Shown here one piece after another: positions 27,990 to 37,310 of a DNA stretch of 64,000 nt. Location: contig JADMJR010000214.1 of the NCBI GenBank assembly GCA_018780365.1, positions 1-64,000 of the forward strand. Reading direction: 5' to 3'. The notes beneath the pieces were generated by a model that ran no database searches, was not told the origin of the DNA, and worked only from the letters and a program-made list of their open reading frames with translations. Origin of the DNA: Acidovorax sp. GTDB taxonomy: Bacteria; Pseudomonadota; Gammaproteobacteria; Burkholderiales; Burkholderiaceae_C. Made by a program: the position numbers and the translations under genes. Each line of letters begins with the position of its first letter. Position 1 is the stretch's first letter.

Positions 27990-29378
27990 TCAGTGGCTGG
28001 CCGCGCCCACATGGGCGTCGGGCTTGACCTTGTGCAGCAGCGCCAGCATGGCGGCCTCGATGCGGGCCAGGGCCTCGGTGGTCTGGCCTTCAAAACGCAG
28101 CACCAGCACGGGGGTGGTGTTGCTGGCGCGGATCAGGCCAAAACCATCGGGCCAGTCCACGCGCAGGCCGTCGATGGTGCTGATGGTGGCGGGGGCCGCA
28201 AAGCTGTCGGCCGCCAGGGCCTGCAGCTCGGCCGTGAGGCGGTGGGGTTCGCCCTCGGCGCAGGCCACGTTCAGCTCGGGGGTGGAGAAACTGGTGGGCA
28301 GCGCGTTGAGCACGGCGCTCGGGTCGTTGGTCTTGCTCAGGATTTCCAGCAGGCGGCAGCCCGCATAGGTGCCGTCGTCAAAGCCGTACCAGCGCTCCTT
28401 GAAGAAGATGTGGCCGCTCATCTCGCCGCCCAGCGGGGAGTTGGTCTCCTTCATGCGGGCCTTGATGAGCGAGTGGCCGGTCTTGAACATCACCGGCACG
28501 CCGCCAGCGGCGGCAATGGCGGGCGCCAGGCGCTGGGTGCATTTCACGTCGAAGATGATCTCGCCGCCAGGCACACGCGAGAGCACGTCTTGCGCAAACA
28601 GCATCATCTGGCGGTCGGGGAAGATGTTGGTGCCGTCCTTGGTCACGATCCCTAAGCGGTCGCCGTCGCCGTCAAAGGCCAGGCCCAGTTCGGCGTCGCT
28701 GGCTTTCAAGGCCTCGATCAGATCGCGCAGGTTCTCGGGCTTGCTCGGGTCGGGGTGGTGGTTGGGGAAGTTGCCATCCACCTCCGAGAACAGCTCGATC
28801 ACTTCGCAGCCCAGGGCGCGGAAGATGTCCGGCGCCGAGGCACCGGCAATGCCGTTGCCGCAGTCCACGACAACCTTCATGGGGCGCGCCAGCTTCACGT
28901 CGCCCACGATGCGTTCACGGTAAGTGGGCAGCACATCCACATGGCGCACCGAGCCGCCGGGCGCCAGTTGCCAGCTCTCTTGCTCCATGGTGCGGCGCAG
29001 GCCCTGGATCTCTTCGCCATAGATGGCACGGCCGTTCAGCACCATCTTGAAGCCGTTGTAGTCCTTGGGGTTGTGGCTGCCCGTGACCTGGATCCCGCTG
29101 TTGCACAGCGTGCTGGCCGCAAAGTACAGGAGCGGCGTGGTCACCAGGCCCACGTCGATGACCTCGATGCCCGCCTCCACCAGCCCCTGGATCAGCGCCC
29201 CCGACATCGTCGGGCCCGACAGGCGCCCGTCGCGCCCCACGGCCACCGTGGTTTGCCCCTCGGCGCGGGCGGCGCTGCCAAAGGCCCGGCCCAGGCCCAG
29301 GGCCACTTCTTCGTTCAGGGTCGACGGCACGATGCCGCGAATGTCGTAGGCTTTGAAAATGGCGGGCGTCGGTTGCAC
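27990..29378 (-). CDS. Phosphomannomutase/phosphoglucomutase
   Basis: IFKAYDIRGIVPSTLNEE...VTGSHNPKDYNGFKM...LAFDGDGDRLGIVTKDG. Confidence 0.93.
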   Translation of the reverse strand: MQPTPAIFKAYDIRGIVPSTLNEEVALGLGRAFGSAARAEGQTTVAVGRDGRLSGPTMSGALIQGLVEAGIEVIDVGLVTTPLLYFAASTLCNSGIQVTGSHNPKDYNGFKMVLNGRAIYGEEIQGLRRTMEQESWQLAPGGSVRHVDVLPTYRERIVGDVKLARPMKVVVDCGNGIAGASAPDIFRALGCEVIELFSEVDGNFPNHHPDPSKPENLRDLIEALKASDAELGLAFDGDGDRLGIVTKDGTNIFPDRQMMLFAQDVLSRVPGGEIIFDVKCTQRLAPAIAAAGGVPVMFKTGHSLIKARMKETNSPLGGEMSGHIFFKERWYGFDDGTYAGCRLLEILSKTNDPSAVLNALPTSFSTPELNVACAEGEPHRLTAELQALAADSFAAPATISTIDGLRVDWPDGFGLIRASNTTPVLVLRFEGQTTEALARIEAAMLALLHKVKPDAHVGAASH

Positions 29379-29506
29379 GTCGAAGGACCTTTAGCGAGGG
29401 GGTTGAAGAGCCGGCTGCATTGTAGGCGGCCCCCCTGCCCGGCCAGGCGTCCGGGCCGCCGCAGGCATATGTCCGAAAACGGCCAGTGCGGGCGCACCCC
29501 ATCCCT

Positions 29507-31090
29507 ATGATCCAGCCCATGACTTCACCCACCACGACCGGCACAGCCACCACCGACACCGCCTCGGACGAGGGCCGCTACCTGGCCGTGCTGGCCCGGG
29601 ATGCGCGTTTTGACGGGCACTTTTTTACCGGCGTGACCTCTACCGGCATCTATTGCCGCCCCGTGTGTGCCGTGCGCACCCCCCGGCGCGAGAACTGCCG
29701 CTTCTTTGTGCTGGCCGCACAGGCGGAGAACGCCGGTTTCCGGCCCTGCCTGCGCTGCCGGCCCGAGCTGGCACCCCAGGCGCTGGTGTGGTCGGTGCAG
29801 GACGCGAGCAGCATCCTGGTGCAACAGGCCGTGCGCCTGCTGGATGCGCCCGACCTCTGGCCGGCCCCATCCACACACAAAACCACACCACCAGCCACAC
29901 CCGGCGACAGCAGCGCCACCGTGGCCCGCCTGGCCGAGCGCCTGGGCGTGAGCGACCGCCACCTGCGGCGCATTTTTGAGGCCGCACTGGGCGTATCGCC
30001 CCTGCAATACCTGCAGACACGCCGCCTGCTCACGGCCAAACAGTTGCTCACCGACACCACCATGCCCGTCACGCAGGTGGCGCTGGCCAGCGGCTTTGCG
30101 AGCGTGCGCCGCTTCAATGCCGCCTTTGCGGGGCACTATGGCCTGAACCCCACCCAGTTGCGCCGCAGCGGCGCAGCCCCCGCCAAAACAGGCGCTCCGG
30201 GTGCGGGCGGCACGCTGCGGCTGGCCTGGCGCCCACCGTTTGATGTGGCCGCACTGCTGGCGTTTTTTGAGCGGCGGCAGTTCCATGGAGTGGAATGGGT
30301 GCTGCCACATGAGGCCACGCTGCGGCGCACCGTGCGCCTGCCCGCCAGCACCACAGGCCTGGGCCAGGAAACCACCGGCTGGTTCAGCGCGCGTTTTGAC
30401 GTGGCCCGCCACCAGGTGCTGCTGCAGACCAGCGACAGCCTGTACCCGGTGCTGCCGCTGGTGATCCGCCGCGTGCGCGCCATGCTCGACCTGGACGCCG
30501 ACCCCGCCGCCATCAACGCCGTGCTGCACCCCCATTTCCCCGACGGCGACGGCCTGCGCGTGCCCGGGGCGTTCGATGGCTTTGAGCTGGCCGTGCGCGC
30601 CGTGCTGGGCCAGCAGATCACCGTGGCCGCCGCGCGCACCCTGGGCCAGCGGCTGGTGGAGCGGCTGGGCGAGCCCATCGAAACGCCCTGGCCCGAACTG
30701 AGCCGCTTGTTCCCCACCGCCGCCACGCTGGCCGTGGCCGACGGCGACACCCTGGGCCAGCTGGGCATCGTGCGCCAGCGCCAGGCCGCCATCGTGGCGC
30801 TGGCCCGCGCCGTGGACAGCGGTGCCCTGGCCCTGCATGCCGGGGCTGACGTGGCCAGCACCACGGCCGCGTTGTGCGCGCTGCCCGGCATTGGCGACTG
30901 GACGGCCCAGTACATCGCCATGCGCGTGCTGCGCTGGCCCGACGCGTTCCCGGCCGGCGACGTGGCCTTGCACAAGGCTCTGGGCGTGTTGGCCGAAAAA
31001 AGCCCGGCCCGCGCGGCCACCGCAGCATCCGAGGCCTGGCGCCCCTGGCGCAGCTACGCCGTGCTGCGCGCCTGGGCCGGCCTATCATGA
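29507..31090 (+). CDS. alkA: Ada-like/AraC/AlkA fusion, DNA-3-methyladenine glycosylase
   Basis: Ada zinc domain TGVTSTGIYCRPVCAVRTPRRENCRFF; AraC HTH; AlkA HhH LCALPGIGDWTAQYIAMRVLRWPDAFPAGDVAL. Confidence 0.92.
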   Translation: MIQPMTSPTTTGTATTDTASDEGRYLAVLARDARFDGHFFTGVTSTGIYCRPVCAVRTPRRENCRFFVLAAQAENAGFRPCLRCRPELAPQALVWSVQDASSILVQQAVRLLDAPDLWPAPSTHKTTPPATPGDSSATVARLAERLGVSDRHLRRIFEAALGVSPLQYLQTRRLLTAKQLLTDTTMPVTQVALASGFASVRRFNAAFAGHYGLNPTQLRRSGAAPAKTGAPGAGGTLRLAWRPPFDVAALLAFFERRQFHGVEWVLPHEATLRRTVRLPASTTGLGQETTGWFSARFDVARHQVLLQTSDSLYPVLPLVIRRVRAMLDLDADPAAINAVLHPHFPDGDGLRVPGAFDGFELAVRAVLGQQITVAAARTLGQRLVERLGEPIETPWPELSRLFPTAATLAVADGDTLGQLGIVRQRQAAIVALARAVDSGALALHAGADVASTTAALCALPGIGDWTAQYIAMRVLRWPDAFPAGDVALHKALGVLAEKSPARAATAASEAWRPWRSYAVLRAWAGLS

Positions 31091-31157
31091 ATGCTATTGA
31101 ATATATAGCTATCAATGCTTACCCAAAGCGCGCAGAAGCCTGTTTTCATCCCTAAAT
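31090..31157 (+). repeat. Interspersed ~60-bp repeat, copy 5
   Basis: GCTATTGAATATATAGCTATCAATGCTTACCCAAAGCGCGCAGAAGCCTGTTTTCATCCCTAAA. Confidence 0.8.
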
Positions 31158-31171
31158 CACAGAGACTCCCC

Positions 31172-31723
31172 ATGCAATACCACCCCCACACCGTGCAGGC
31201 CCGCGCCAGCACCGCCCTTGGACCGGTGCGCCTGGCGGCCTCGCCCAAGGGCCTTTGCGGCGTCTGGTTCGAAGGCCAGCGCCACGAACCCAGCCGCCTG
31301 CTGCACGGCAATAGCGCCTGGGCCGAGGCCGCAGACCACGCGCTGCTGCAACAGGCCACCCACCAGTTGCAGCAGTACCTGCGGGGTGAACGGGATGGGT
31401 TTGACCTGCCCCTGGACCTCTCGGGCGGCACGCCGTTCCAGCAAGAGGTGTGGCACGCGCTGCTGGCCATTGGCCGGGGCGGCACCTGCACCTATGGCCA
31501 CCTCAGCGAACAGCTGGGCCGGCCCCGCGCGGTGCGGGCCGTGGGCGCGGCCGTGGGGCGCAACCCGCTGAGCGTGGTGGTGCCCTGCCACCGCGTGCTG
31601 GGTGCGGACGGCAGCCTGACCGGCTACGCGGGCGGGCTGGATCGCAAGGCCGCGCTGCTGACGCTGGAGAATGCCCCCTCGCAACACGCGCGCTCCCCCG
31701 CTCCCCAGAAAGGCCATGCATGA
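31172..31723 (+). CDS. ogt: Methylated-DNA-[protein]-cysteine S-methyltransferase
   Basis: GTPFQQEVWHALLAIGRGGTCTYGHLSEQLGRPRAVRAVGAAVGRNPLSVVVPCHRVLGADGSLTGYAGG. Confidence 0.95.
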   Translation: MQYHPHTVQARASTALGPVRLAASPKGLCGVWFEGQRHEPSRLLHGNSAWAEAADHALLQQATHQLQQYLRGERDGFDLPLDLSGGTPFQQEVWHALLAIGRGGTCTYGHLSEQLGRPRAVRAVGAAVGRNPLSVVVPCHRVLGADGSLTGYAGGLDRKAALLTLENAPSQHARSPAPQKGHA

Positions 31724-32646
31724 ACAGTCCGGGAAACCAGCCCGTCTCCACCTGGATCATTGAATTCATCCTGCTCGCGGCGCTCTGGGGCGCCTCGTTC
31801 CTCTTCATGCGCATGGGGGCTTCGGAGTTCGGGCCGTTGCCCATGGCGGGGCTGCGCGTGGCGCTGGCCGCCGTGTTCCTGTGGCCCATCATGCTGCACC
31901 AGGGCCACTGGCCCGCGCTGCGCCAGCACTGGCGCCCCATCCTGTTTGCGGGCGTGATCAACTCGGCCATTCCGTTTGCGCTGTTCGCCTGGGCCGTGCT
32001 GCACATCGCCACGGGGCTGGCCTCCATCCTCAATGCCACGGTGCCACTGTTTGGTGCGCTGATTGCCTGGCTCTGGCTGGGCGACCGCATCAACCGGCTG
32101 CGCTGGGCGGGCCTGGCGCTGGGTTTTGTGGGCGTGGCCCTGCTGGCCTGGCGCGCACCAGCGGGCACGGGCTTCAAGACCGACAGCGCCGGGTGGGCGA
32201 TTGGCGCCTGCCTGCTGGCCTCGTGTTTTTATGGCCTGTCGGCCAGCGTTGCACGGCGCCACCTCACGGGCATCCCGCCACTGGCCACGGCCACCGGCAG
32301 CCAGTTGGGTGCGGCACTGGGCCTGGCGCTGCCCACGCTGTGGTTCTGGCCCACACACATGCCGGGGCTGCATGCCTGGGGCGCCATCGCGGCCATTGCC
32401 GTGTTGTGCACGGGCATCGCCTACATCATCTACTTTCGCCTCATCGCCAGTGCCGGCCCCAGCCGGGCCCTGACCGTGACCTTCATCACCCCGGTTTTCG
32501 CGGTGTTGTATGGCGTGTTGTTCCTGGGCGAAACCGTCACGCCCTGGATGATTGGCTGCGCGTTGGTGATTGCGTGCGGCACGATGTTGTCAACCGGGCT
32601 TATCAGGACGGGCCCTGCGCCCGCCACACCTGCTGAACGCGCCTAA
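31720..32646 (+). CDS. DMT superfamily (EamA) transporter
   Basis: FILLAALWGASFLFMRMGASEFGPLPMAGLRVALAAVFL; ATGA overlap with ogt. Confidence 0.9.
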   Translation: MNSPGNQPVSTWIIEFILLAALWGASFLFMRMGASEFGPLPMAGLRVALAAVFLWPIMLHQGHWPALRQHWRPILFAGVINSAIPFALFAWAVLHIATGLASILNATVPLFGALIAWLWLGDRINRLRWAGLALGFVGVALLAWRAPAGTGFKTDSAGWAIGACLLASCFYGLSASVARRHLTGIPPLATATGSQLGAALGLALPTLWFWPTHMPGLHAWGAIAAIAVLCTGIAYIIYFRLIASAGPSRALTVTFITPVFAVLYGVLFLGETVTPWMIGCALVIACGTMLSTGLIRTGPAPATPAERA

Positions 32647-32824
32647 ACTAGGTGCATGGTTTCTGTGCCGGGTTCTTGCTCACGCGCCACGAGTCACCCG
32701 TGGCGGGACACCGGGTTGGGGGCGTGCCTGCCCACCTGGCCCGGTGCGCTGGGCCCTGGGTACTGCACCGCCATTTCCCCCCTTTCCTCGTCTTTTTCTT
32801 CCACTTTGACACGGGCCTTTCACC

Positions 32825-35800
32825 ATGGCCCATAACGCGCTGCTGGCAGGCGGACTGCTGATCTTGCTCGTGCTGGTGCTGGCCCACCTGCAGCCGGCCG
32901 AAATCCTGCGCCCTTCGCGCCGCACGCAGGTGCTGACCGGGATCGCGGGCGGCGTGGTGTCGGCCCTGGTGCTGGTGGTGTTGCGCATGAATGCGCCCGA
33001 ACTGGGGGTGGTGGCCTACCCCACGGCCACCGCCTTCATGGGCCTGTACTTCGGGCCGCTGTCGGCGTTGATCACCGCCGCCTTGGCCTTGCTGGCCTTG
33101 GTCTGGAGCGACGACGCAGCGTGGTTGGCCGCCCTGGCCGTGCTGGTGGGGGCTGGCGCACTGGGCGCGCTGTGGCGCAAGGTCGACACCCGCCCCGGCG
33201 CCAATCCCTGGATGGGCATGGCGGGCATGGCCCTCACGCTGCCGCCGGTGGTCACGCTGTGCCTGATGGCCGGTGGCGCCATGCCAGTTTCGGACTCGGC
33301 CCTGGAATGGCTGCAGCAGCTGCCCTGGTACCACGGCGCCGGCATTCTGATCCTGGGCACGGGGCGGCAGTTGCTGGTGGGCAAGGCGCAATCGGTGGTA
33401 GCGCTGGAACACGCCCACCACCGGCTGGAAGAACGCGAGCAGCAACTGCGCCTGGCGCTGGACTCACTGGGCGGCGGGCGCTGGGAATGGGATGTGGCAA
33501 CCCGCCAATTCCGCTGCGACGGCGCCTTTTACGAGGCCTACGGGATCACCCACGCCGATGCAGGCAACCCGGACCTGTGGGCGCGCTGGTATGCCCGGCG
33601 CCACCCTCTGGACGCCGAGCGCAACGCCGCGCGGCTGGCGCGTGCCATGGACGGGCTGGAGGAAAGCTACGAGGCCGAGTTCCGGGTGGTGGACCTGGCG
33701 GGCCGCTGGCGCTGGCTGATGTCGCGTGGCACGGTAGCGCGGCGCGACGCCCAGGGCCGGCCGGTCAGCATGATCGGCATGGATGTGGACATCACCGCCC
33801 ACCGCGAGGTAGAGGATGCGCTGCGCTCCTCCGAAGCCAAATACACCACCTTCTACCAGACACTGCCCGACCCGGCCGGCATCTCGCGCATCTCGGACGG
33901 CCGCTATGTGGACGTGAACCCGGCCTTTTGCGAGGTGCTGGGCCGCCCACGCGAGGAAGTGATCGGGCGCACCTCCACCGAGCTGCAGATCTGGGCCAGC
34001 GAACAAGAGCGCGCACGCCTGCTCGACACCTTCCGGCGCGAAGGCAAGGTGGACCGCCTGCCCCTGGTGGCCCAGAGCAACGGCGTGCGCATTCCGGGCC
34101 TGATGTCGGCACGCTCCGTGCTTGTGGATGGCGAGAACTGCTTTGTTTTCGTTTTCCACGACATGACCGAAGCCCAACGCACCAGCGACGAACTTCGGGC
34201 GCTCTACAACCAGCTGCAGCAAGCCGGCCGCCTGGCGCGCCTGGGCGCCTGGGAGGACGAGCGTGGCAAGGGCCTGGTGTACTGGTCGGAGATGTGTTTT
34301 GACATCCACGGCCTGGACCCCAGCCAGCCGCCGCCCAGCGACTACATCGACCGCCATGTGGCCCCCGCCTACCGCGAGCCGCTGCGCGAAAAATTCCGCC
34401 AGAGCCTGCGCTCGCGCACCGCGTGGAGCATGGAGCTGGAGGTCATCCACGCCGATGGCCACCTGCTGTGGGTGCGCGCGCGCGGCGAGCCCGTGATCGA
34501 GAACGGCCGCGTTGCGCGCGTGCGCGGCGTGATGCAGGACATCGACGAAGCCAAACGCGCCGAGCAGCGCCTGCGCCAGTCGGAGGAGCGCTTTTCGCGC
34601 ATTTTCCAGCTCATGCCCTACCCCATGGGCCTGTCGCGCCGCAGCGACGGCCGCTATGTAGACATCAACCCCGCCTGGGTAGAGATGCTCGGCATCCCGC
34701 GCAACCAGGCCATTGGCCACACAGGCATCGAACTGGGCATCTTCACCGCTGAAGACCGCCAGCGGCTCATCGCGCAGGCAGAGCTGACCGGCCAGGTCAG
34801 CGACCACGAAATGACCCTGGCCGTGCGCGGCGGCCCGCCCCGCACGGTGCTGCAGTCCATGCGGGCCACCGAGTTTGATGGGGAACCCTGCTGGCTGTTC
34901 TCGGTGCACGACATCACCAACCGCAAGCGCGAAGAAGAACAGGTACGCGAACGGGAGGAACTGCTCTCGCTCACCATCTCGGCCGCTTCGCTGGGGCTGT
35001 GGGACTGGAACCTGCAGACCGGCGTTGTCACCGGCGACGGCCGCTGGCGCGCCATGCGGGGCCTGGAATCCCCAGGCAGCGCACCGGTGTCTGCACAGTG
35101 GGCCACCGCCATTGCGCCCGACGACATCGACCGCATTACCGCCGAACTGGCGCGCCACACCACCAACCCCGGCACACCGTTTGATGCCACCTGGCGCGTG
35201 ACCCCGACCGGCGACGCCGCGCGCTGGGTGCGCAACCTGGGCAAGATCGTGGGCTTTGACGAGGCGGGCCGCCCCGCCCGCATGCTGGGCGTGGCCATCG
35301 ACGTGACCCCCCAGCGCGAACAAGAGGTCATGCTGCAGCGGCTGGCGCTGTTTGACGCCCTCACCGGCCTGCCCAACCGCGTGCTGCTGGCCCGCAAGCT
35401 GCAAGAGAGCATGGGCAAGGCCCGCGACAACGGCACACAACTGGGCGTTGCGTACCTGGACCTGGACGGCTTCAAACCCGTGAACGACCGCCTGGGCCAT
35501 GGCGCGGGCGACCGCCTGCTGGTGATGGTGGCTGGCCGCCTTACCCGCGCACTGCGGCCCAGCGACTGTGTGGCCCGCCTGGGTGGCGACGAGTTTGTGA
35601 TCCTCATGCCCGGGCTGGAGTCCGTCAGCGACTGCGAACACCTGCTTGAACGCGTGATGGAAAGCGTCTCGGCCCCCTACACGCTGGACGCCGAACGCGT
35701 GGTGGTCACGGCCAGCATTGGCTACACCGTGTTCCCGCAGGACGATGCCGATGCCGACACCCTGCTGCGCCACGCCGACCAGGCCATGTACGCCGCCAAG

Positions 35801-36661
35801 CAGGCCGGGCGCAACCGTTTTCACCAGTTCGACGCGGCCCAGGAGCGCGCCGTGCAACTGCGGCGCGCCCAGGGCCGCCACCTGCGCGACGCGCTGGCAG
35901 ACGCCCAGTTCACCCTGTACCTGCAACCCAAGGTGGACATGCGCAGCGGCACCGTGGTGGGCGCCGAAGTGCTCTCGCGCTGGCAACACCCCGAGCGCGG
36001 CCTGGTACCGCCCGGCGAGTTCCTGCCGCTGCTGCAGGGCACCGAGCTGGAGATCGGCTTTGGCGAATGGGTGGCCGAGGCCGCACTCACGGTGCTGGAG
36101 CAGTTGCAGGACCGGGGCCTGCCCATGCCGCTGAGCATCAACATCGCCGCCCAGCACCTGCAGCAGCCCGGTTTTGCCCGCTGGATGGCCCAATGCCTGG
36201 CGCGCCACCCCAAGGTGCCCACCCACTTGGTCGAAATCGAGATCACCGAAAGCGCTGCGCTTTATGACCTGTCGGCCGTGGCGGTCACCCTCACCGAGCT
36301 GCGCGCCATGGGCGTGACCGTGTCGCTGGACGACTTTGGCACCGGCTATTCATCGCTGACCTACCTGCGCCGCCTGCCCATGGACACGCTCAAGATCGAC
36401 CAGAGTTTTGTGCACGGCATGATGGGCGACCCCGGCGACCTGGCCATCGTGCAGGGCGTGATCGGCCTGGCCCGCTCCTTCGGCTACCGCGTGATCGCCG
36501 AGGGCGTGGAAACCATCGAACAAGGCCAGATGCTGCTGCAACTGGGCTGCACCCAAGCCCAGGGTTACTGCATTGCCCGGCCCATGCCGTTGGACGATTT
36601 CATCGACTGGACACCGGGGTGGCAGCCGCCGGCGGGGTGGCAGCGGCAGCGGCCGGTGTGA
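32825..36661 (+). CDS. Large multi-PAS GGDEF-EAL protein
   Basis: N-term TM region, several PAS domains, RLGGDEFVILMPG, EVLSRWQHPERG, DDFGTGYSSLTYLRRLPMDTLKIDQSFV, AEGVET. Confidence 0.93.
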   Translation: MAHNALLAGGLLILLVLVLAHLQPAEILRPSRRTQVLTGIAGGVVSALVLVVLRMNAPELGVVAYPTATAFMGLYFGPLSALITAALALLALVWSDDAAWLAALAVLVGAGALGALWRKVDTRPGANPWMGMAGMALTLPPVVTLCLMAGGAMPVSDSALEWLQQLPWYHGAGILILGTGRQLLVGKAQSVVALEHAHHRLEEREQQLRLALDSLGGGRWEWDVATRQFRCDGAFYEAYGITHADAGNPDLWARWYARRHPLDAERNAARLARAMDGLEESYEAEFRVVDLAGRWRWLMSRGTVARRDAQGRPVSMIGMDVDITAHREVEDALRSSEAKYTTFYQTLPDPAGISRISDGRYVDVNPAFCEVLGRPREEVIGRTSTELQIWASEQERARLLDTFRREGKVDRLPLVAQSNGVRIPGLMSARSVLVDGENCFVFVFHDMTEAQRTSDELRALYNQLQQAGRLARLGAWEDERGKGLVYWSEMCFDIHGLDPSQPPPSDYIDRHVAPAYREPLREKFRQSLRSRTAWSMELEVIHADGHLLWVRARGEPVIENGRVARVRGVMQDIDEAKRAEQRLRQSEERFSRIFQLMPYPMGLSRRSDGRYVDINPAWVEMLGIPRNQAIGHTGIELGIFTAEDRQRLIAQAELTGQVSDHEMTLAVRGGPPRTVLQSMRATEFDGEPCWLFSVHDITNRKREEEQVREREELLSLTISAASLGLWDWNLQTGVVTGDGRWRAMRGLESPGSAPVSAQWATAIAPDDIDRITAELARHTTNPGTPFDATWRVTPTGDAARWVRNLGKIVGFDEAGRPARMLGVAIDVTPQREQEVMLQRLALFDALTGLPNRVLLARKLQESMGKARDNGTQLGVAYLDLDGFKPVNDRLGHGAGDRLLVMVAGRLTRALRPSDCVARLGGDEFVILMPGLESVSDCEHLLERVMESVSAPYTLDAERVVVTASIGYTVFPQDDADADTLLRHADQAMYAAKQAGRNRFHQFDAAQERAVQLRRAQGRHLRDALADAQFTLYLQPKVDMRSGTVVGAEVLSRWQHPERGLVPPGEFLPLLQGTELEIGFGEWVAEAALTVLEQLQDRGLPMPLSINIAAQHLQQPGFARWMAQCLARHPKVPTHLVEIEITESAALYDLSAVAVTLTELRAMGVTVSLDDFGTGYSSLTYLRRLPMDTLKIDQSFVHGMMGDPGDLAIVQGVIGLARSFGYRVIAEGVETIEQGQMLLQLGCTQAQGYCIARPMPLDDFIDWTPGWQPPAGWQRQRPV

Positions 36662-36667
36662 AATGAA

Positions 36668-36728
36668 GGATAAAAATGGCTGCCAGTTATTCTTCTGAAT
36701 GCACTGATAGCTATTATTTTGATAGCTT
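36668..36728 (-). repeat. Interspersed ~60-bp repeat, copy 6
   Basis: Reverse complement GCTATCAAAATAATAGCTATCAGTGCATTCAGAAGAATAACTGGCAGCCATTTTTATCC. Confidence 0.75.
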
Positions 36729-36795
36729 TTTATGGCCAGCCATGTACCTCCATGAAGCAAGCCAATGGGCTGGCTTCCATTTTTAATGGGCCCAT

Positions 36796-37224
36796 ATGCT
36801 GAGACTCCTCGCCGACTTTGTTGATCATCCACTCACGCGGGTGGCGGCAGGGCTCATTGGGCTCGCTGCAATCGCTTTTCTGGGGCTTTTTGGCATCGTC
36901 GTGGCGTTAACTCCGAAGACCAGCTGGATGCTGGCAGCAGGAGCAGGAGGTCTGGTCGGCTTGGTAGGCTGGTGGCTGCGGGTGTTTGTCAGTCTGCCCA
37001 CACTGGCCGCACACCCGCTTTTGCGCTGGACGGTTTGCGGCTCGCTTGCGGTGGGCATTGCAGCGATTACCTACACAGTACTTACCTGGCCTGACGCAAA
37101 TGCCTGGCGGCAGTTTTTGTTCCCCATTGGCTTCACTGGCATGTTGCTCTTTGTCGGCACGTTGGCCTCGTGGCAAAGGCCTGGCAATTCACTCAAGCCG
37201 GACCCGTTTCGCGGGCCAGCTTGA
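36796..37224 (+). CDS. Hypothetical 4-TM membrane protein
   Basis: 142-aa ORF with several hydrophobic segments. Confidence 0.55.
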   Translation: MLRLLADFVDHPLTRVAAGLIGLAAIAFLGLFGIVVALTPKTSWMLAAGAGGLVGLVGWWLRVFVSLPTLAAHPLLRWTVCGSLAVGIAAITYTVLTWPDANAWRQFLFPIGFTGMLLFVGTLASWQRPGNSLKPDPFRGPA

Positions 37225-37310
37225 ATCCGCTGTTTGCCACTCCATTGCCGTGCATCGCCGTACGTCGGGCTTCGCCCGGTTGCCAGCAGGTCGGCTTCTC
37301 TATCTGACTG

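Noticed and set aside
29525-30973. 482-aa minus-strand ORF opposite the Ada-AlkA gene
   Set aside because: Antisense shadow, Gly/His/Gln-rich low complexity
33464-36226. 920-aa minus-strand ORF opposite the multi-PAS GGDEF-EAL gene
   Set aside because: Shadow ORF caused by high GC; no domain features
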